A stretch of 64,000 nucleotides of DNA, taken from assembly GCA_947074195.1 (NCBI GenBank), contig CAMTOS010000001.1:58507-122506 (forward strand), written 5' to 3'. This document shows positions 1-10,265 of the stretch, one piece after another. The notes under the pieces are model-generated. The model had not been told where the DNA came from, did not search any database, and saw nothing but the letters and a program-made list of their open reading frames with translations. Source of the stretch: an uncultured Bacteroides sp. (lineage in GTDB: Bacteria > Bacteroidota > Bacteroidia > Bacteroidales > Bacteroidaceae). The position numbers and the translations under genes were made by a program. Position 1 is the first letter of the stretch; each line of letters starts with the position of its first letter.

Positions 1-851
1 AAGTCATAGATCTTTTCAGCCTGAGCAAGATATTTCTTATTGCCGGTATAACGGTAACAAGTGATATATCCGTAAAGACCCCATGCCTGGCCGCGTGCCC
101 ATGAAGATTCGTGAGCATATCCCTGTGCAGTATGTTTGTTTCTGACATTGCCTGTAGATAAACAGTAATCAATAACATGATAACAGCTGTTATCATCACG
201 ATACTGATTTTCGAGTGTCGTATCGGCATGTTTCACAGCAATATCGTATAAAGACTTATCGCCGGACATGATTGATGCTTCGAATAACAATTCAAGATTC
301 ATCATATTGTCGATAATCACCGGACATTCCCATCCACGGGTTCCCTGCCATCCGCGATCGGCATCCCATGACTGGATAACTCCTGCTCCCGGACGAAAAC
401 GTGTTGCAAGCGAACGTGCTGCTTCAACAATTACATCTTTATATTCTGTTTTGTTATTAAGACGGTATCCGTTCAGATAACTGCACCCAATCATGAAACC
501 CACATCGTGATGCCATTTAAGATGTTTCACAGAATCAAGATCTTCTGTATATTTTTCAGCCAAAGGCACCCATTTTTTATCACCGGTCAATTCATAAGTT
601 AACCACATGCTGCCGGGAAAGAAACCAGAGCACCAGTCATCAATAGGAACATAATGAATATTACCATTACTATCTATAGTACGGGGATTAAGAATTTTAC
701 CCGATCTTTCTATTAAATCTGTCTGTATCGTATGCTGTGCAACTGCATTATCGATATTATTCTGAATGAAACAATTATCAGACTGCTTCTGAGAATTACA
801 TGAAGCAAGTAAAACTATAGAAGTGCTAATTGCACCTAAAATCATTTTCAT
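1..851 (-). CDS. GH88-type unsaturated glucuronyl hydrolase lipoprotein, C-terminus cut by window edge
   Basis: Not in the ORF track. Reverse translation from ATG at 851 gives MKMILGAISTSIVLLASCNSQKQSDN...DDWCSGFFPGSMWLTYELTGD...HHDVGFMIGCSYLNGY...GWQGTRGWECPVIIDNMMNLELLFEAS...AHESSWARGQAWGLYGYITCYRYTG, a GH88-like pattern with a lipobox (LLASC). Confidence 0.88.
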   Translation of the reverse strand, partial: MKMILGAISTSIVLLASCNSQKQSDNCFIQNNIDNAVAQHTIQTDLIERSGKILNPRTIDSNGNIHYVPIDDWCSGFFPGSMWLTYELTGDKKWVPLAEKYTEDLDSVKHLKWHHDVGFMIGCSYLNGYRLNNKTEYKDVIVEAARSLATRFRPGAGVIQSWDADRGWQGTRGWECPVIIDNMMNLELLFEASIMSGDKSLYDIAVKHADTTLENQYRDDNSCYHVIDYCLSTGNVRNKHTAQGYAHESSWARGQAWGLYGYITCYRYTGNKKYLAQAEKIYD

Positions 852-893
852 AATATTCACGGTTTATTTAAATGTTAATTCTGATTCACAGTG

Positions 894-960
894 CAAACAT
901 AGAGGTTTATAACCATACAGGGTTGTAGAAATAATTCAGGAAATAGCACAATTAGTACAT
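894..960 (-). promoter_or_regulatory. Putative promoter and HTCS-type operator upstream of the GH88 gene
   Basis: Minus-strand TATGTTTG (894-901) matches the Bacteroidota -7 box TAnnTTTG. GTACAT at 955-960 and a degenerate half-site ATTCAG at 934-939 are 21 bp apart; the near half-site is 33 bp from the -7 box. Confidence 0.4.
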
Positions 961-1122
961 TTGTAGATCTGAAGTACAGCCAAAGGCCATTTGTACTTTA
1001 TTGGAAGTGTTATGTATGGTTTTGTATATTGTTATTAAGTATTTATATACTTTACTGATAATCTTTATAAGTATAATGTTTTATATTTGTGACCATAAAA
1101 AACCTTTTTTAATCTTATTATT

Positions 1123-4100
1123 GTGAGAAAGTTATTCACTCTTTTTTGTTTGCTCATAAACACCATATTTTGTTTTTCACAGCAATCCGATATCACATTC
1201 AGACATCTTACCACTAACGAAGGATTATCACAATTCTCAGTGAATAATCTGTATATTGATGAATGGGGTACCCTCTGGATTGGGACCCGTGAAGGTCTGA
1301 ACCGATACAATGGCAATGATATCAAAACCTATAAGCTTGAGAAAAATAATCCACATAGTCTTTTTTGCAATACGGTTATTCGTATTACAGGTAATAAAGA
1401 TGGTATAGTATATCTTTTGTGTACAGAAGGTATAGCTGAATTTGATATTGCCTCACAGAAATTCACGACTCTGCTCGAAGGTAATATTAACAGCATTTTC
1501 TTCAAAGAAAAACTTTATATCGGACAGAAAGACGAGATTTACATCTTCAATGAGAACACACGCAATTTCGACTTTTATTATCGTGTTCCCGGAAATGATA
1601 TAACCATTTCGTGCCTGCATCTCGATGATAATGATGTTCTTTGGATCGGTACTCAAAACAATGGAGTGGCCTGTCTTTCGCCCGAAAGAGAACTTAGCTT
1701 CATAATTGAAAAAGGAAATATCATAAGCATTTTCGAGGATACAGACAAAGATTTATGGATTGGAAGCTGGGAACATGGTCTGTATCATATTGATCAGAAT
1801 AAATTCATCGAAAATTATAGCCATCAACCAGGAAATTCTAATTCTATTTCATCAAACTTTGTACGATCATGTAACGAAGATAATCATGGAAATATATGGA
1901 TTGGTACGTTTAACGGATTGAACAGATTCAATAAACAATCGAAGAAATTCGATCTTTATACTCCGGACAATAAAGTAGGAAGTCTGACACATAATTCTAT
2001 ATGGTGCATCGAGAAGGATCAGCAAGGTACTATCTGGCTCGGGACATATTTTGGCGGAGTTAATTATTTCAATCCGGAATATGAAATCTATAAGCGCTAT
2101 GAATATACAGAAGAGCGTGAAAAAGGTTTAAGTAACCCGATTGTAGGACGAATGCTGAAAGATAAACATGAAAATCTGTGGATTTGCACTGAAGGAGGAG
2201 GAATAAATGTTTATAACAGGAAGAATAATTCATATAAATGGATACTAAGTGATGGCAAGCCCAATAGTCTTTCACATAATAATATAAAATCAATTTATTA
2301 TGATGAGAAGAATGATATTATGTGGATCGGAACACATTTGGGTGGTCTGAATAAATATGAAATCAGAACTGGCAATATCACCTGCTACCGTATGAAAGAA
2401 GGAGACCCGACAAGTTTACCCTCAGATATTATTCGCGATATAACGCCTTATGAAGATAATTTAATCATCGCCACTCAGAATGGTGTTGTACATTTTGATA
2501 TTAAAAGCGGAAAATGTCGCCAATTATTTAAAGATTCCAAAGAAGGCCGTCTAATTAAAATGGTTGCAGATATTCTTGTCGATAAAAACAATACTCTTTG
2601 GATTGCTGCAACTGGTGAAGGGGTATTCTCTTATCGCTTTGATACGGATGAATTAATAAATTATCGACACGAAATGAATAATCCGCAAAGCCTGAATAAT
2701 AATAATGTGAATAACATCATGCAGGATAGTGATGGAAACCTCTGGTTTGCAACAGCCGGTAGCGGACTCGATCTGTTTAATGCTGAAAACAAAAGTTTCA
2801 GCAATTATGATGTAATAAATAATGGTTTATCGAATGACTGTGTTTATGAAATACACGAATCAAACAATGATAAGAATAAATTATTCCTGATAACAATTCA
2901 GGGTTTATCTATCTTTGATAAAGAACAGGAACGCTTCTTTAATTATAATGCAGAAAATGGCTTCCCGCTTTCAGGGATAAACGAAAATGCATTGTATGTA
3001 TCTCCTACCGGAGAAATTTATCTTGGTAGTATACAGGGAATGATTTCATTTAATGAACAGGATTTGCATTTTACACCCAAACCATATCGAATAATACCAG
3101 CCCGTTTGTGGGTGAATAATCATGAGATATTTCCCGGCGACCAAACCGGTATATTACAGCAGGATTTATGTTATACTCCCGAGATAAAACTCAAAGCTGA
3201 ACAAAATGTATTCACCATTGATTTCTCTACTTCGAATCATATACCTGCCAACAGAAGTGAGATTTTATATAAACTTGAAGGCTTTTCAAATCAATGGAAC
3301 TTACTTGAAAGAGATCAGACGAATATTACTTATACCAATCTTAACCCCGGACATTATACATTAATCATCAAAGCCAAACAGGCTGAAGTTGATGAAGCAA
3401 GAATAGATATCATTGTTTTACCACCCTGGTATCGCACCTGGTGGGCGTATATGTTCTATATTACTGCTACACTAAGTCTCATCATCTATCTGATACGTGC
3501 TTATAAGGCAAGAATCCGTTTACAAGAATCATTACGCTATGAAAAGAAGCATAATGAAGATATTGAGGAATTGAATCAGACGAAACTACGTTTCTTTACC
3601 AATATTTCGCATGAGTTTCGTACCCCGCTTACACTTATCGTTGGCCAGGTTGAGACTTTATTGCAATTACAGAGTTTTACCCCGGCAGTTTATAATAAGC
3701 TTTTGGGAGTATATAAAAGTAGTCTGCAACTCAGAGAGCTGATTACTGAACTTCTTGATTTCAGGAAACAAGAACAGGGACATATGAAGATTCATGTTTG
3801 CAAGCATAATATAATACATTTCCTGAATGAGAATTATCTGATCTTCAGAGAATATACCAACAGTAAGAATATCAGTTTCATATTTGAGAAAGAAAATGAG
3901 GAAATTGAACTTTGGTATGATCAGAAGCAAATGCAGAAAGTAATAAATAATTTACTGTCAAATGCATTAAAGCATTCAAATGAAGGCGGACAGGTTATCA
4001 TGTCTGTAAAATGCGAAAATGATCTTGTATGTATTCGCATATCAGATAATGGCATGGGCATCGACGCCAAAGAGATTGATAAGATATTTGATCGCTTTTA

Positions 4101-5172
4101 TCAGGCTGAGCAATTCACTTCTATGGCTACCGGAGCAGGAACCGGTATAGGACTGGCTTTAACTAAAGGTATAATTGAACTTCATCATGGTGATATTTAT
4201 GTAGAAAGTGAAATCGGCAACGGTTCAACCTTTACGATAGCATTGAAATCAGGGAATTCACATTTTGAGGAATCACAGATTTTCGATCATAAAAGAGAAT
4301 ATGTACAGGAAACTGATCTGACACAGCATAATATTACATTAATAAATGAATCATTGCTAAGCAATAATTTACCGGAATTGCAGCCAACCGATGCTAAGAT
4401 TCTTATCGTAGAAGATGATGAAGGAATCTGTGATATGCTTGCCGATGTTTTCAGTACTTTCTATCAGGTGTTTAAAGCACATGATGGTATAGAAGCTTAT
4501 GAGATTATTGAACGTGAGATGCCCGATCTTGTTTTAAGCGATGTAATGATGCCCCGCATGTCTGGAACGGATCTTTGTAAAAAGATAAAAGGAGAATTCA
4601 ATACTTGTCATATACCTGTGGTATTACTGACAGCAAGAACGGCAGTTGAACATACTATTGAAGGGCTAAAACTTGGTGCTGATGATTATATTACCAAGCC
4701 TTTTAATATGAATATTCTGGTATCTCGTTGCAATAATCTCGTGAATTCACGAATAATACTGCAAGAGAAGTTTAGCAAACAACCGCAGGCTTTTGCTCAA
4801 ATGCTTGCGACCAATCCAATGGATAAGGAAATGCTTGACCGCGCAATGGTAATTATTGAAAAGCATCTGGATAATACGGATTTTAATGTGAATATTTTCG
4901 CACGCGAAATGGGAATGGCAAGAACAAATCTGTTTACAAAATTAAAAGCAGTTACCGGTCAGACGCCAAATGACTTTATTCTTAATATCAGATTGAAAAA
5001 AGGTGCAGTAATGTTGCGCAATAACCCTGAACTTAATATTGCTGAAATATCTGACAGAATAGGATTCTCATCTTCAAGATATTTTAGTAAATGTTTTAAG
5101 GATGTTTATAATGTGAGTCCGATGAGCTATCGTAAAAATGAGGTAGCTGCTGAAGAGAAAGAGACAGAATAA
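1123..5172 (+). CDS. Hybrid two-component system sensor/regulator (HTCS): two-component propeller repeats, Y_Y_Y, HisKA/HATPase, receiver, AraC HTH
   Basis: Repeated LWIGT..GLNRY blades; FFTNISHEFRTPLTLI H-box; GTGIGLALTKGIIELHHG ATPase; KILIVEDDEGICDMLADVF...LVLSDVMMPRMSG receiver; C-terminal AraC HTH (IAEISDRIGFSSSRYFSKCFKDVYNVSPMSYRK). GTG start. Confidence 0.96.
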   Translation: MRKLFTLFCLLINTIFCFSQQSDITFRHLTTNEGLSQFSVNNLYIDEWGTLWIGTREGLNRYNGNDIKTYKLEKNNPHSLFCNTVIRITGNKDGIVYLLCTEGIAEFDIASQKFTTLLEGNINSIFFKEKLYIGQKDEIYIFNENTRNFDFYYRVPGNDITISCLHLDDNDVLWIGTQNNGVACLSPERELSFIIEKGNIISIFEDTDKDLWIGSWEHGLYHIDQNKFIENYSHQPGNSNSISSNFVRSCNEDNHGNIWIGTFNGLNRFNKQSKKFDLYTPDNKVGSLTHNSIWCIEKDQQGTIWLGTYFGGVNYFNPEYEIYKRYEYTEEREKGLSNPIVGRMLKDKHENLWICTEGGGINVYNRKNNSYKWILSDGKPNSLSHNNIKSIYYDEKNDIMWIGTHLGGLNKYEIRTGNITCYRMKEGDPTSLPSDIIRDITPYEDNLIIATQNGVVHFDIKSGKCRQLFKDSKEGRLIKMVADILVDKNNTLWIAATGEGVFSYRFDTDELINYRHEMNNPQSLNNNNVNNIMQDSDGNLWFATAGSGLDLFNAENKSFSNYDVINNGLSNDCVYEIHESNNDKNKLFLITIQGLSIFDKEQERFFNYNAENGFPLSGINENALYVSPTGEIYLGSIQGMISFNEQDLHFTPKPYRIIPARLWVNNHEIFPGDQTGILQQDLCYTPEIKLKAEQNVFTIDFSTSNHIPANRSEILYKLEGFSNQWNLLERDQTNITYTNLNPGHYTLIIKAKQAEVDEARIDIIVLPPWYRTWWAYMFYITATLSLIIYLIRAYKARIRLQESLRYEKKHNEDIEELNQTKLRFFTNISHEFRTPLTLIVGQVETLLQLQSFTPAVYNKLLGVYKSSLQLRELITELLDFRKQEQGHMKIHVCKHNIIHFLNENYLIFREYTNSKNISFIFEKENEEIELWYDQKQMQKVINNLLSNALKHSNEGGQVIMSVKCENDLVCIRISDNGMGIDAKEIDKIFDRFYQAEQFTSMATGAGTGIGLALTKGIIELHHGDIYVESEIGNGSTFTIALKSGNSHFEESQIFDHKREYVQETDLTQHNITLINESLLSNNLPELQPTDAKILIVEDDEGICDMLADVFSTFYQVFKAHDGIEAYEIIEREMPDLVLSDVMMPRMSGTDLCKKIKGEFNTCHIPVVLLTARTAVEHTIEGLKLGADDYITKPFNMNILVSRCNNLVNSRIILQEKFSKQPQAFAQMLATNPMDKEMLDRAMVIIEKHLDNTDFNVNIFAREMGMARTNLFTKLKAVTGQTPNDFILNIRLKKGAVMLRNNPELNIAEISDRIGFSSSRYFSKCFKDVYNVSPMSYRKNEVAAEEKETE

Positions 5173-5192
5173 TTAGTTATAATATATTTCAT

Positions 5193-5228
5193 AAAAAATG
5201 CCTGATAATTATTTATCAGGCATTTTTT
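5193..5228. terminator. Bidirectional intrinsic terminator between convergent genes
   Basis: Perfect 16-bp inverted repeat AAAAAATGCCTGATAA-TTAT-TTATCAGGCATTTTTT between the HTCS stop and the convergent PL8 stop. Confidence 0.9.
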
Positions 5229-5244
5229 ATGGTAGCAGACTTAT

Positions 5245-8200
5245 TTAGTTAACGATAATCTTTTCTGTAATCATATCATTACCAGTCTGTAATTGTACTA
5301 TATAAACTCCCTGAGTAAGAGGAATAAGATGACGACCAGAAGAAACTGTCGTATGGATATTCAATCCGGATGAATTAAACACTCTTGCAACAGAAGCTGA
5401 AGAAGATATAATATGCAATTCTTTATTTTCAACCCATATATGCGAATTGTTGATTTCTGTTTCATCAGTTAACCCTACACTTCCGTCTTCTTTACTCAAA
5501 TTAAAATAAACCGGCATACCATCTTTCAGCATTAATGAAACTAAGGTGCCATTTTCATCATTCGAAACAACAATGTTTTCATTACTTTCAGAAGATAATA
5601 TCCACTTATCTTTCAATCGGATAAAAGTATATGTCGGAGTAGAAGTCCAGCCAACAGAAACATTTTGCGGACGCAGATCAGGATTACAAACTGCAAAAGC
5701 AAGCTCTGTTTCATTCTTAGCCTCATGCATCAAAAGCATTTCTGAGCCTACAGATGCAAGAGGTCCGAAACTCAATTCTTCCATTGCTGCAAAGAAGGCA
5801 TATGCCGTCATATTCATTGAATGATAAGTTATACTGTGTACCTGCTCATTTTGTGCATTAATCGTATAAAGCGAACCACCATCAGTGGCAACTTCATTTG
5901 CTGTCTGATTCATGATTGCCTCATCAGCATCTGGTACTACAATAAAATGATAATGTTTATTCTCAGGCGTGATGCCATGATCAATATAAGCTTTAGAAGC
6001 AATGGCCGAACCCGGTGAATTTATGTTTGAAGCATCATCAACCGGAGAGGATTGTTCACCAAAAAACATAACCAAATTGTCGTTGCCTGACGGAATATAA
6101 TAGCCTGTATTTTCAGGAGTTATTATCCAGTTATTACCTGTATAAACATTATTGTTCTGACTCTGTGATAAAACCTCACCATTTATAAATGTCTGATTCA
6201 GCGGTTTAAACGACTGATAAAGATTTGTAGCAGTTATATTTGTATTAGCTGGTGAAGATGAACTGCTTATATTCGATCCCAGAGATATTAACTTACCATC
6301 GATGGCAAATACTGATTTCTTAAATTTCAATTCTGTCGGTGAAAAACAGGTAACAGACCAGGTATCAATCTGATCGAAATCCGTTGCAAATATTCCACAG
6401 TCACCCATAGATAATGCTCCGCTGAAATTCTTGGTCCTGGTAAACTGATCAAAGCGCTGAGTGGTATTCTTGTTAGGCATCATTTCCTGCCACGAAGTAT
6501 AGTGTACAGTTGTTCCTCCGGGAACTACATTCCAGTCCCATCCGCTTTCTGAATTACTTGAAGGATAGCCGGTAGGTTTAGTCGAATGATTATATAATAC
6601 TTCTAAAGTACCATGACTCTGATAGCGACCGAAGCGATTGCGTGAAGAATAAATTTCTGCACCCCAGAATTTGGTTGTTGGCGCACGCATAGTTGCTACC
6701 CAGTTGCCATGTCGGTAAACACCTGCAGGACTCCAGTTGAAAGCATAAAAACCATCAAAATCATTATTCGATGAGTCTGCATCAAACATGTATGCAGCGA
6801 AATCATCGAGCTCTGTATCAGAATCTGTACCATATAAATCCGCTCCTACAGCCGAAAGTTTCGTCAGATATGGTTTGCTAAGAACCAAACGTATACCTGC
6901 AGCAAACGGGTTACGGCCACCCTGACTATTTGCCAGGAAATTAGCTGAAGATCCACGCGTCGCCAATTTGCACATCATCATGACGGCATCTTTAAAACGC
7001 TCATAGCCATCAATTTCCGGAGAGAAAATTGTTTCGCGCAATGTATACCATGCATCAATCCAGCCCCTGTATGCATACATATAATTTGGATAGTGTGTAT
7101 TATGATGGAAACCTGATCCGTCTGGTTTTAAAAGATCCGAACTGCCCGGTGTATACTCAGTTGCACGATCCAGATAGCGTTTAAATCCGTTCAATTCTCT
7201 TACAGCAACGGTAGCATCATCTATATTTGCTATAATCTGTAAATAATAAGCAATATAATTATGTATTACATCCGAATTTTGTGAAGTCAGATAATCGGAG
7301 CGGTACATATGTCCGTAAGCAAATACCCATTGCATCAGACTAAGCATTGCATTTTGGTGGCGTTGACTCTCACAAGCTTTGAAAGCATTTACAAATGACT
7401 GGCCCAGATTTCTTACGAGCGTATAATCGCTTGCAGCAAAAGCTGTTGTTCTGAACAGATAATCCTGATCGAAAACATAATCCAGATAATCTGTTAGTAA
7501 TTGTTTATCTTCGGCTGATGTTTGTGCAGCATATCCAAGTGTTTCAATACGTGTTAAAACTTCGATAATAGAAGATGTTTCTATCAAACCACAATCGCGT
7601 AATGCTTTATAATCAGCTTTGATCGTACCATCTTCATTTCGCGAAATATTTAGATCATTTACAAATTTACGGGCAGCATCAATATTGCCGGCTCTTAATG
7701 TAATCGTATTACGGCTTTTAATTAATGCAAGACTCTGAAGTTCATCTTCTGATGGTTGCAGATATGGCAATGTAGCATCAGCAATCAAAGCATACTCTTT
7801 TAGTAAAGCTTCTCCTGTGAATAAGCCGGCATCCGGCGAACACCAGTCTGTGGCGAATTTATTACCTCCAACTGTACCTTCCAGATCAACGCGATCTAAA
7901 TAGATCTTCATTGCTGATGAATTAGGATTATGAAGTATAAATTCAATAGAAGCAACACGGTTAGTAGGTGCTTTCTGAGCAAAATCGGTACCATATCTGC
8001 GCTCAAATTCTCTCCAGCCAATAAAATTCATAGATTGAGTGGCAGTACGAACTTTTGTTCCAGAAGCATTATAGAAATTAATTTCTAAAGTACCATCGCG
8101 CAAAGCATCAGTATTGTAAATATTAAAATAACAGGTTGTTAGAGATGCGGTAAGATAGGAGTTTACCAGATCAATACGCAAAACATTTCTTTCTTGGGGC

Positions 8201-10137
8201 AATGTAACCCAACACAAAGACTGCGTACCTGTCTGACTGCGATCATCCGAAATAGAAATCACGCCATCTTCTGCATTCCATTGTGCATTCACTTCTGTGC
8301 CTTCAAAATCAAACTGATGAGCATTAGCAGCATCATCATTTTTTCTTTCAAAATTAGCCGTAACAATAATGTCCTTATCAGGCATAGTAAAGTTGAAATC
8401 AGATGAAACAGATAAAATGTTTCCATCGGTATCTGTCCAGTTTTTAAACTTAAAACCAATTAATGGGAATGCTTTCAGGCTGATAATCTGATCCGAATAG
8501 TATTGACCTGATACATCAGTTACTGTTCCACCATCACCTGCAATAACATTAAGCGTATATTGCGTATCTGTTTTTTCAAAAGATACGGTTAAAACTTGCG
8601 GACAATCAGGCATTAGATAATTAATTGAAGCCGTATTTCCTATAATTTCATTATCCTGATTTCGCCACTCTTTTACACGATAACCAGCCAAAGGAATAAC
8701 AGAAAGATTTAAGTTTTGTCCTTCCATATAATGTCCGGTTTGGTTATGAGAAAGCTCTCCACCTTCACCAATTATAATATTCAATGACAATTTTACAGCC
8801 TCAAATGCATTGAGATCAGTATAAGCATGATAATAACGTACCTGATTTCCGGTTATGTCTTTATTATTATCATTTCCGTATCGTGACGAAATAAAATAAT
8901 CAGCCTTACCTGAATTCACTAAAGGTGATGAATGATGCACATTCCAGTCTGACTGCAAGATTTGAGTTTCCTGAGAAGAATTTGCAGCTATTCCGGAAAA
9001 TGTTGTCGGAGTAATAAATCCGGCTTCAGTGATATTATCAAGAATTATGAGTTCATCATATATCCCAACTGAAGGAGCTGCTTTATCTATGGCGCTGTTT
9101 TTAAGTTCAAAAGTGGTATAATTAGTATTGTTTACAGCAATGCCGGCAGTCTTATTACCTGCAATAACCGAATTGTATACACCTGCTGTATTACTATTGA
9201 AACAGAAACGACTGCTATTATTTAAAACAGCAGAGTTATACATTTTACCAGCCAGTAAGACATGATTTGTACCACATGTATTATTAAAAATCAGACAGTT
9301 TACTATCTCAGCATTAGCAGCCGCACTTAAGGCAGCCTGTTTTGATGAATTGTTATATAACTGACAATTTCTGATGGATGTGAAACCATTGTTGCCAGCT
9401 GCTAAAAGAATATTTGCATTTGTCGAACCACTTTCCAGATCTGTGATATTATTTCTGAAAATACAATTATCCACAATAACGAAGCTATTTTCTACATCTG
9501 CTCTTATGCCAAGAATATTCTGATTCTGCTCATTCTTATTACCTTCAAAAAGACAATTCACAATGCTTGAATTCAGTTGTGATGCACCACTTAAGGCGGT
9601 CATATTAAACAATACCAGATTATTCGTACCGGGAGGTGTTGCAGCCAGTGTAGTTGTATTATCGATAAAGCGGCAATTTTTTAAATGAATACCACCGCGC
9701 AATATCATAATAGAATTATTATTGATACAATTTTTGAAAGTAAAGCCATCAATAATTACATTATCAGAATCATCGAGAGAAGTAGATGCATTGATAACTG
9801 AACTATTAAGAACAGTAATTATAGTTTCATTCTTAAAATCAAAAGGAAGAACCGAAATCATCTCTCTTTCATCTGCTGAGGATTCAGTTCCGTTAAATCC
9901 TCCTAAAATACTAACTCCGGGTTTTGGTTTTCCCCAGACTTCAGAATAAATACCGGCACCAACATAAATATCATCTCCATGTTGTGCCAGAGCGAGAGCA
10001 GCCGAAATACTATTTAGCGCATTTTCCCATGAAGATCCGTCTCCGGTAGAATTCTGACTAACAAATATCACTCTTGCCTGAATACAGACCGAAAAGCATA
10101 TAAGGGTTATAAAAGATATTAGTTTTCTCACGTTCAT
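5245..10137 (-). CDS. Secreted multidomain PL8-type polysaccharide lyase: N-terminal beta-helix, two InlB-type repeats, carbohydrate-binding-like region, PL8 catalytic region, C-terminal T9SS-like sorting domain
   Basis: N-terminal VFVSQNSTGDGSSWENALNSISAALALAQHGDDIYVGAGIY; two copies of GDGGTVTDVSGQYYSDQIISLKAFPLIGFKFKNWTD-type repeats; PL8-like GFHHNTHYPNYMYAY, WGAEIYSSRNRFGRYQSHG, WDWNVVPGGTTVHY; tail GVYIVQLQTGNDMITEKIIVN. Confidence 0.88.
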   Translation of the reverse strand: MNVRKLISFITLICFSVCIQARVIFVSQNSTGDGSSWENALNSISAALALAQHGDDIYVGAGIYSEVWGKPKPGVSILGGFNGTESSADEREMISVLPFDFKNETIITVLNSSVINASTSLDDSDNVIIDGFTFKNCINNNSIMILRGGIHLKNCRFIDNTTTLAATPPGTNNLVLFNMTALSGASQLNSSIVNCLFEGNKNEQNQNILGIRADVENSFVIVDNCIFRNNITDLESGSTNANILLAAGNNGFTSIRNCQLYNNSSKQAALSAAANAEIVNCLIFNNTCGTNHVLLAGKMYNSAVLNNSSRFCFNSNTAGVYNSVIAGNKTAGIAVNNTNYTTFELKNSAIDKAAPSVGIYDELIILDNITEAGFITPTTFSGIAANSSQETQILQSDWNVHHSSPLVNSGKADYFISSRYGNDNNKDITGNQVRYYHAYTDLNAFEAVKLSLNIIIGEGGELSHNQTGHYMEGQNLNLSVIPLAGYRVKEWRNQDNEIIGNTASINYLMPDCPQVLTVSFEKTDTQYTLNVIAGDGGTVTDVSGQYYSDQIISLKAFPLIGFKFKNWTDTDGNILSVSSDFNFTMPDKDIIVTANFERKNDDAANAHQFDFEGTEVNAQWNAEDGVISISDDRSQTGTQSLCWVTLPQERNVLRIDLVNSYLTASLTTCYFNIYNTDALRDGTLEINFYNASGTKVRTATQSMNFIGWREFERRYGTDFAQKAPTNRVASIEFILHNPNSSAMKIYLDRVDLEGTVGGNKFATDWCSPDAGLFTGEALLKEYALIADATLPYLQPSEDELQSLALIKSRNTITLRAGNIDAARKFVNDLNISRNEDGTIKADYKALRDCGLIETSSIIEVLTRIETLGYAAQTSAEDKQLLTDYLDYVFDQDYLFRTTAFAASDYTLVRNLGQSFVNAFKACESQRHQNAMLSLMQWVFAYGHMYRSDYLTSQNSDVIHNYIAYYLQIIANIDDATVAVRELNGFKRYLDRATEYTPGSSDLLKPDGSGFHHNTHYPNYMYAYRGWIDAWYTLRETIFSPEIDGYERFKDAVMMMCKLATRGSSANFLANSQGGRNPFAAGIRLVLSKPYLTKLSAVGADLYGTDSDTELDDFAAYMFDADSSNNDFDGFYAFNWSPAGVYRHGNWVATMRAPTTKFWGAEIYSSRNRFGRYQSHGTLEVLYNHSTKPTGYPSSNSESGWDWNVVPGGTTVHYTSWQEMMPNKNTTQRFDQFTRTKNFSGALSMGDCGIFATDFDQIDTWSVTCFSPTELKFKKSVFAIDGKLISLGSNISSSSSPANTNITATNLYQSFKPLNQTFINGEVLSQSQNNNVYTGNNWIITPENTGYYIPSGNDNLVMFFGEQSSPVDDASNINSPGSAIASKAYIDHGITPENKHYHFIVVPDADEAIMNQTANEVATDGGSLYTINAQNEQVHSITYHSMNMTAYAFFAAMEELSFGPLASVGSEMLLMHEAKNETELAFAVCNPDLRPQNVSVGWTSTPTYTFIRLKDKWILSSESNENIVVSNDENGTLVSLMLKDGMPVYFNLSKEDGSVGLTDETEINNSHIWVENKELHIISSSASVARVFNSSGLNIHTTVSSGRHLIPLTQGVYIVQLQTGNDMITEKIIVN

Positions 10138-10265
10138 TATAGTTTTAAATAAAATTTAATTGAAAGGTATCGAGAAAACAAATCCTACAGAATATATCTT
10201 AAAACAGGATATAAACTATAGGATTTGTCTGAAACACAATTTAAATTTATCGTAATAAAGGAGGG

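Noticed and set aside
955-998. Three GTAC words at 955, 974 and 993 with 19-bp spacing as a separate operator
   Set aside because: Spacing differs from the 21-bp rule at other sites and the words are short. Only the 934/955 pair fits the -7 box distance.
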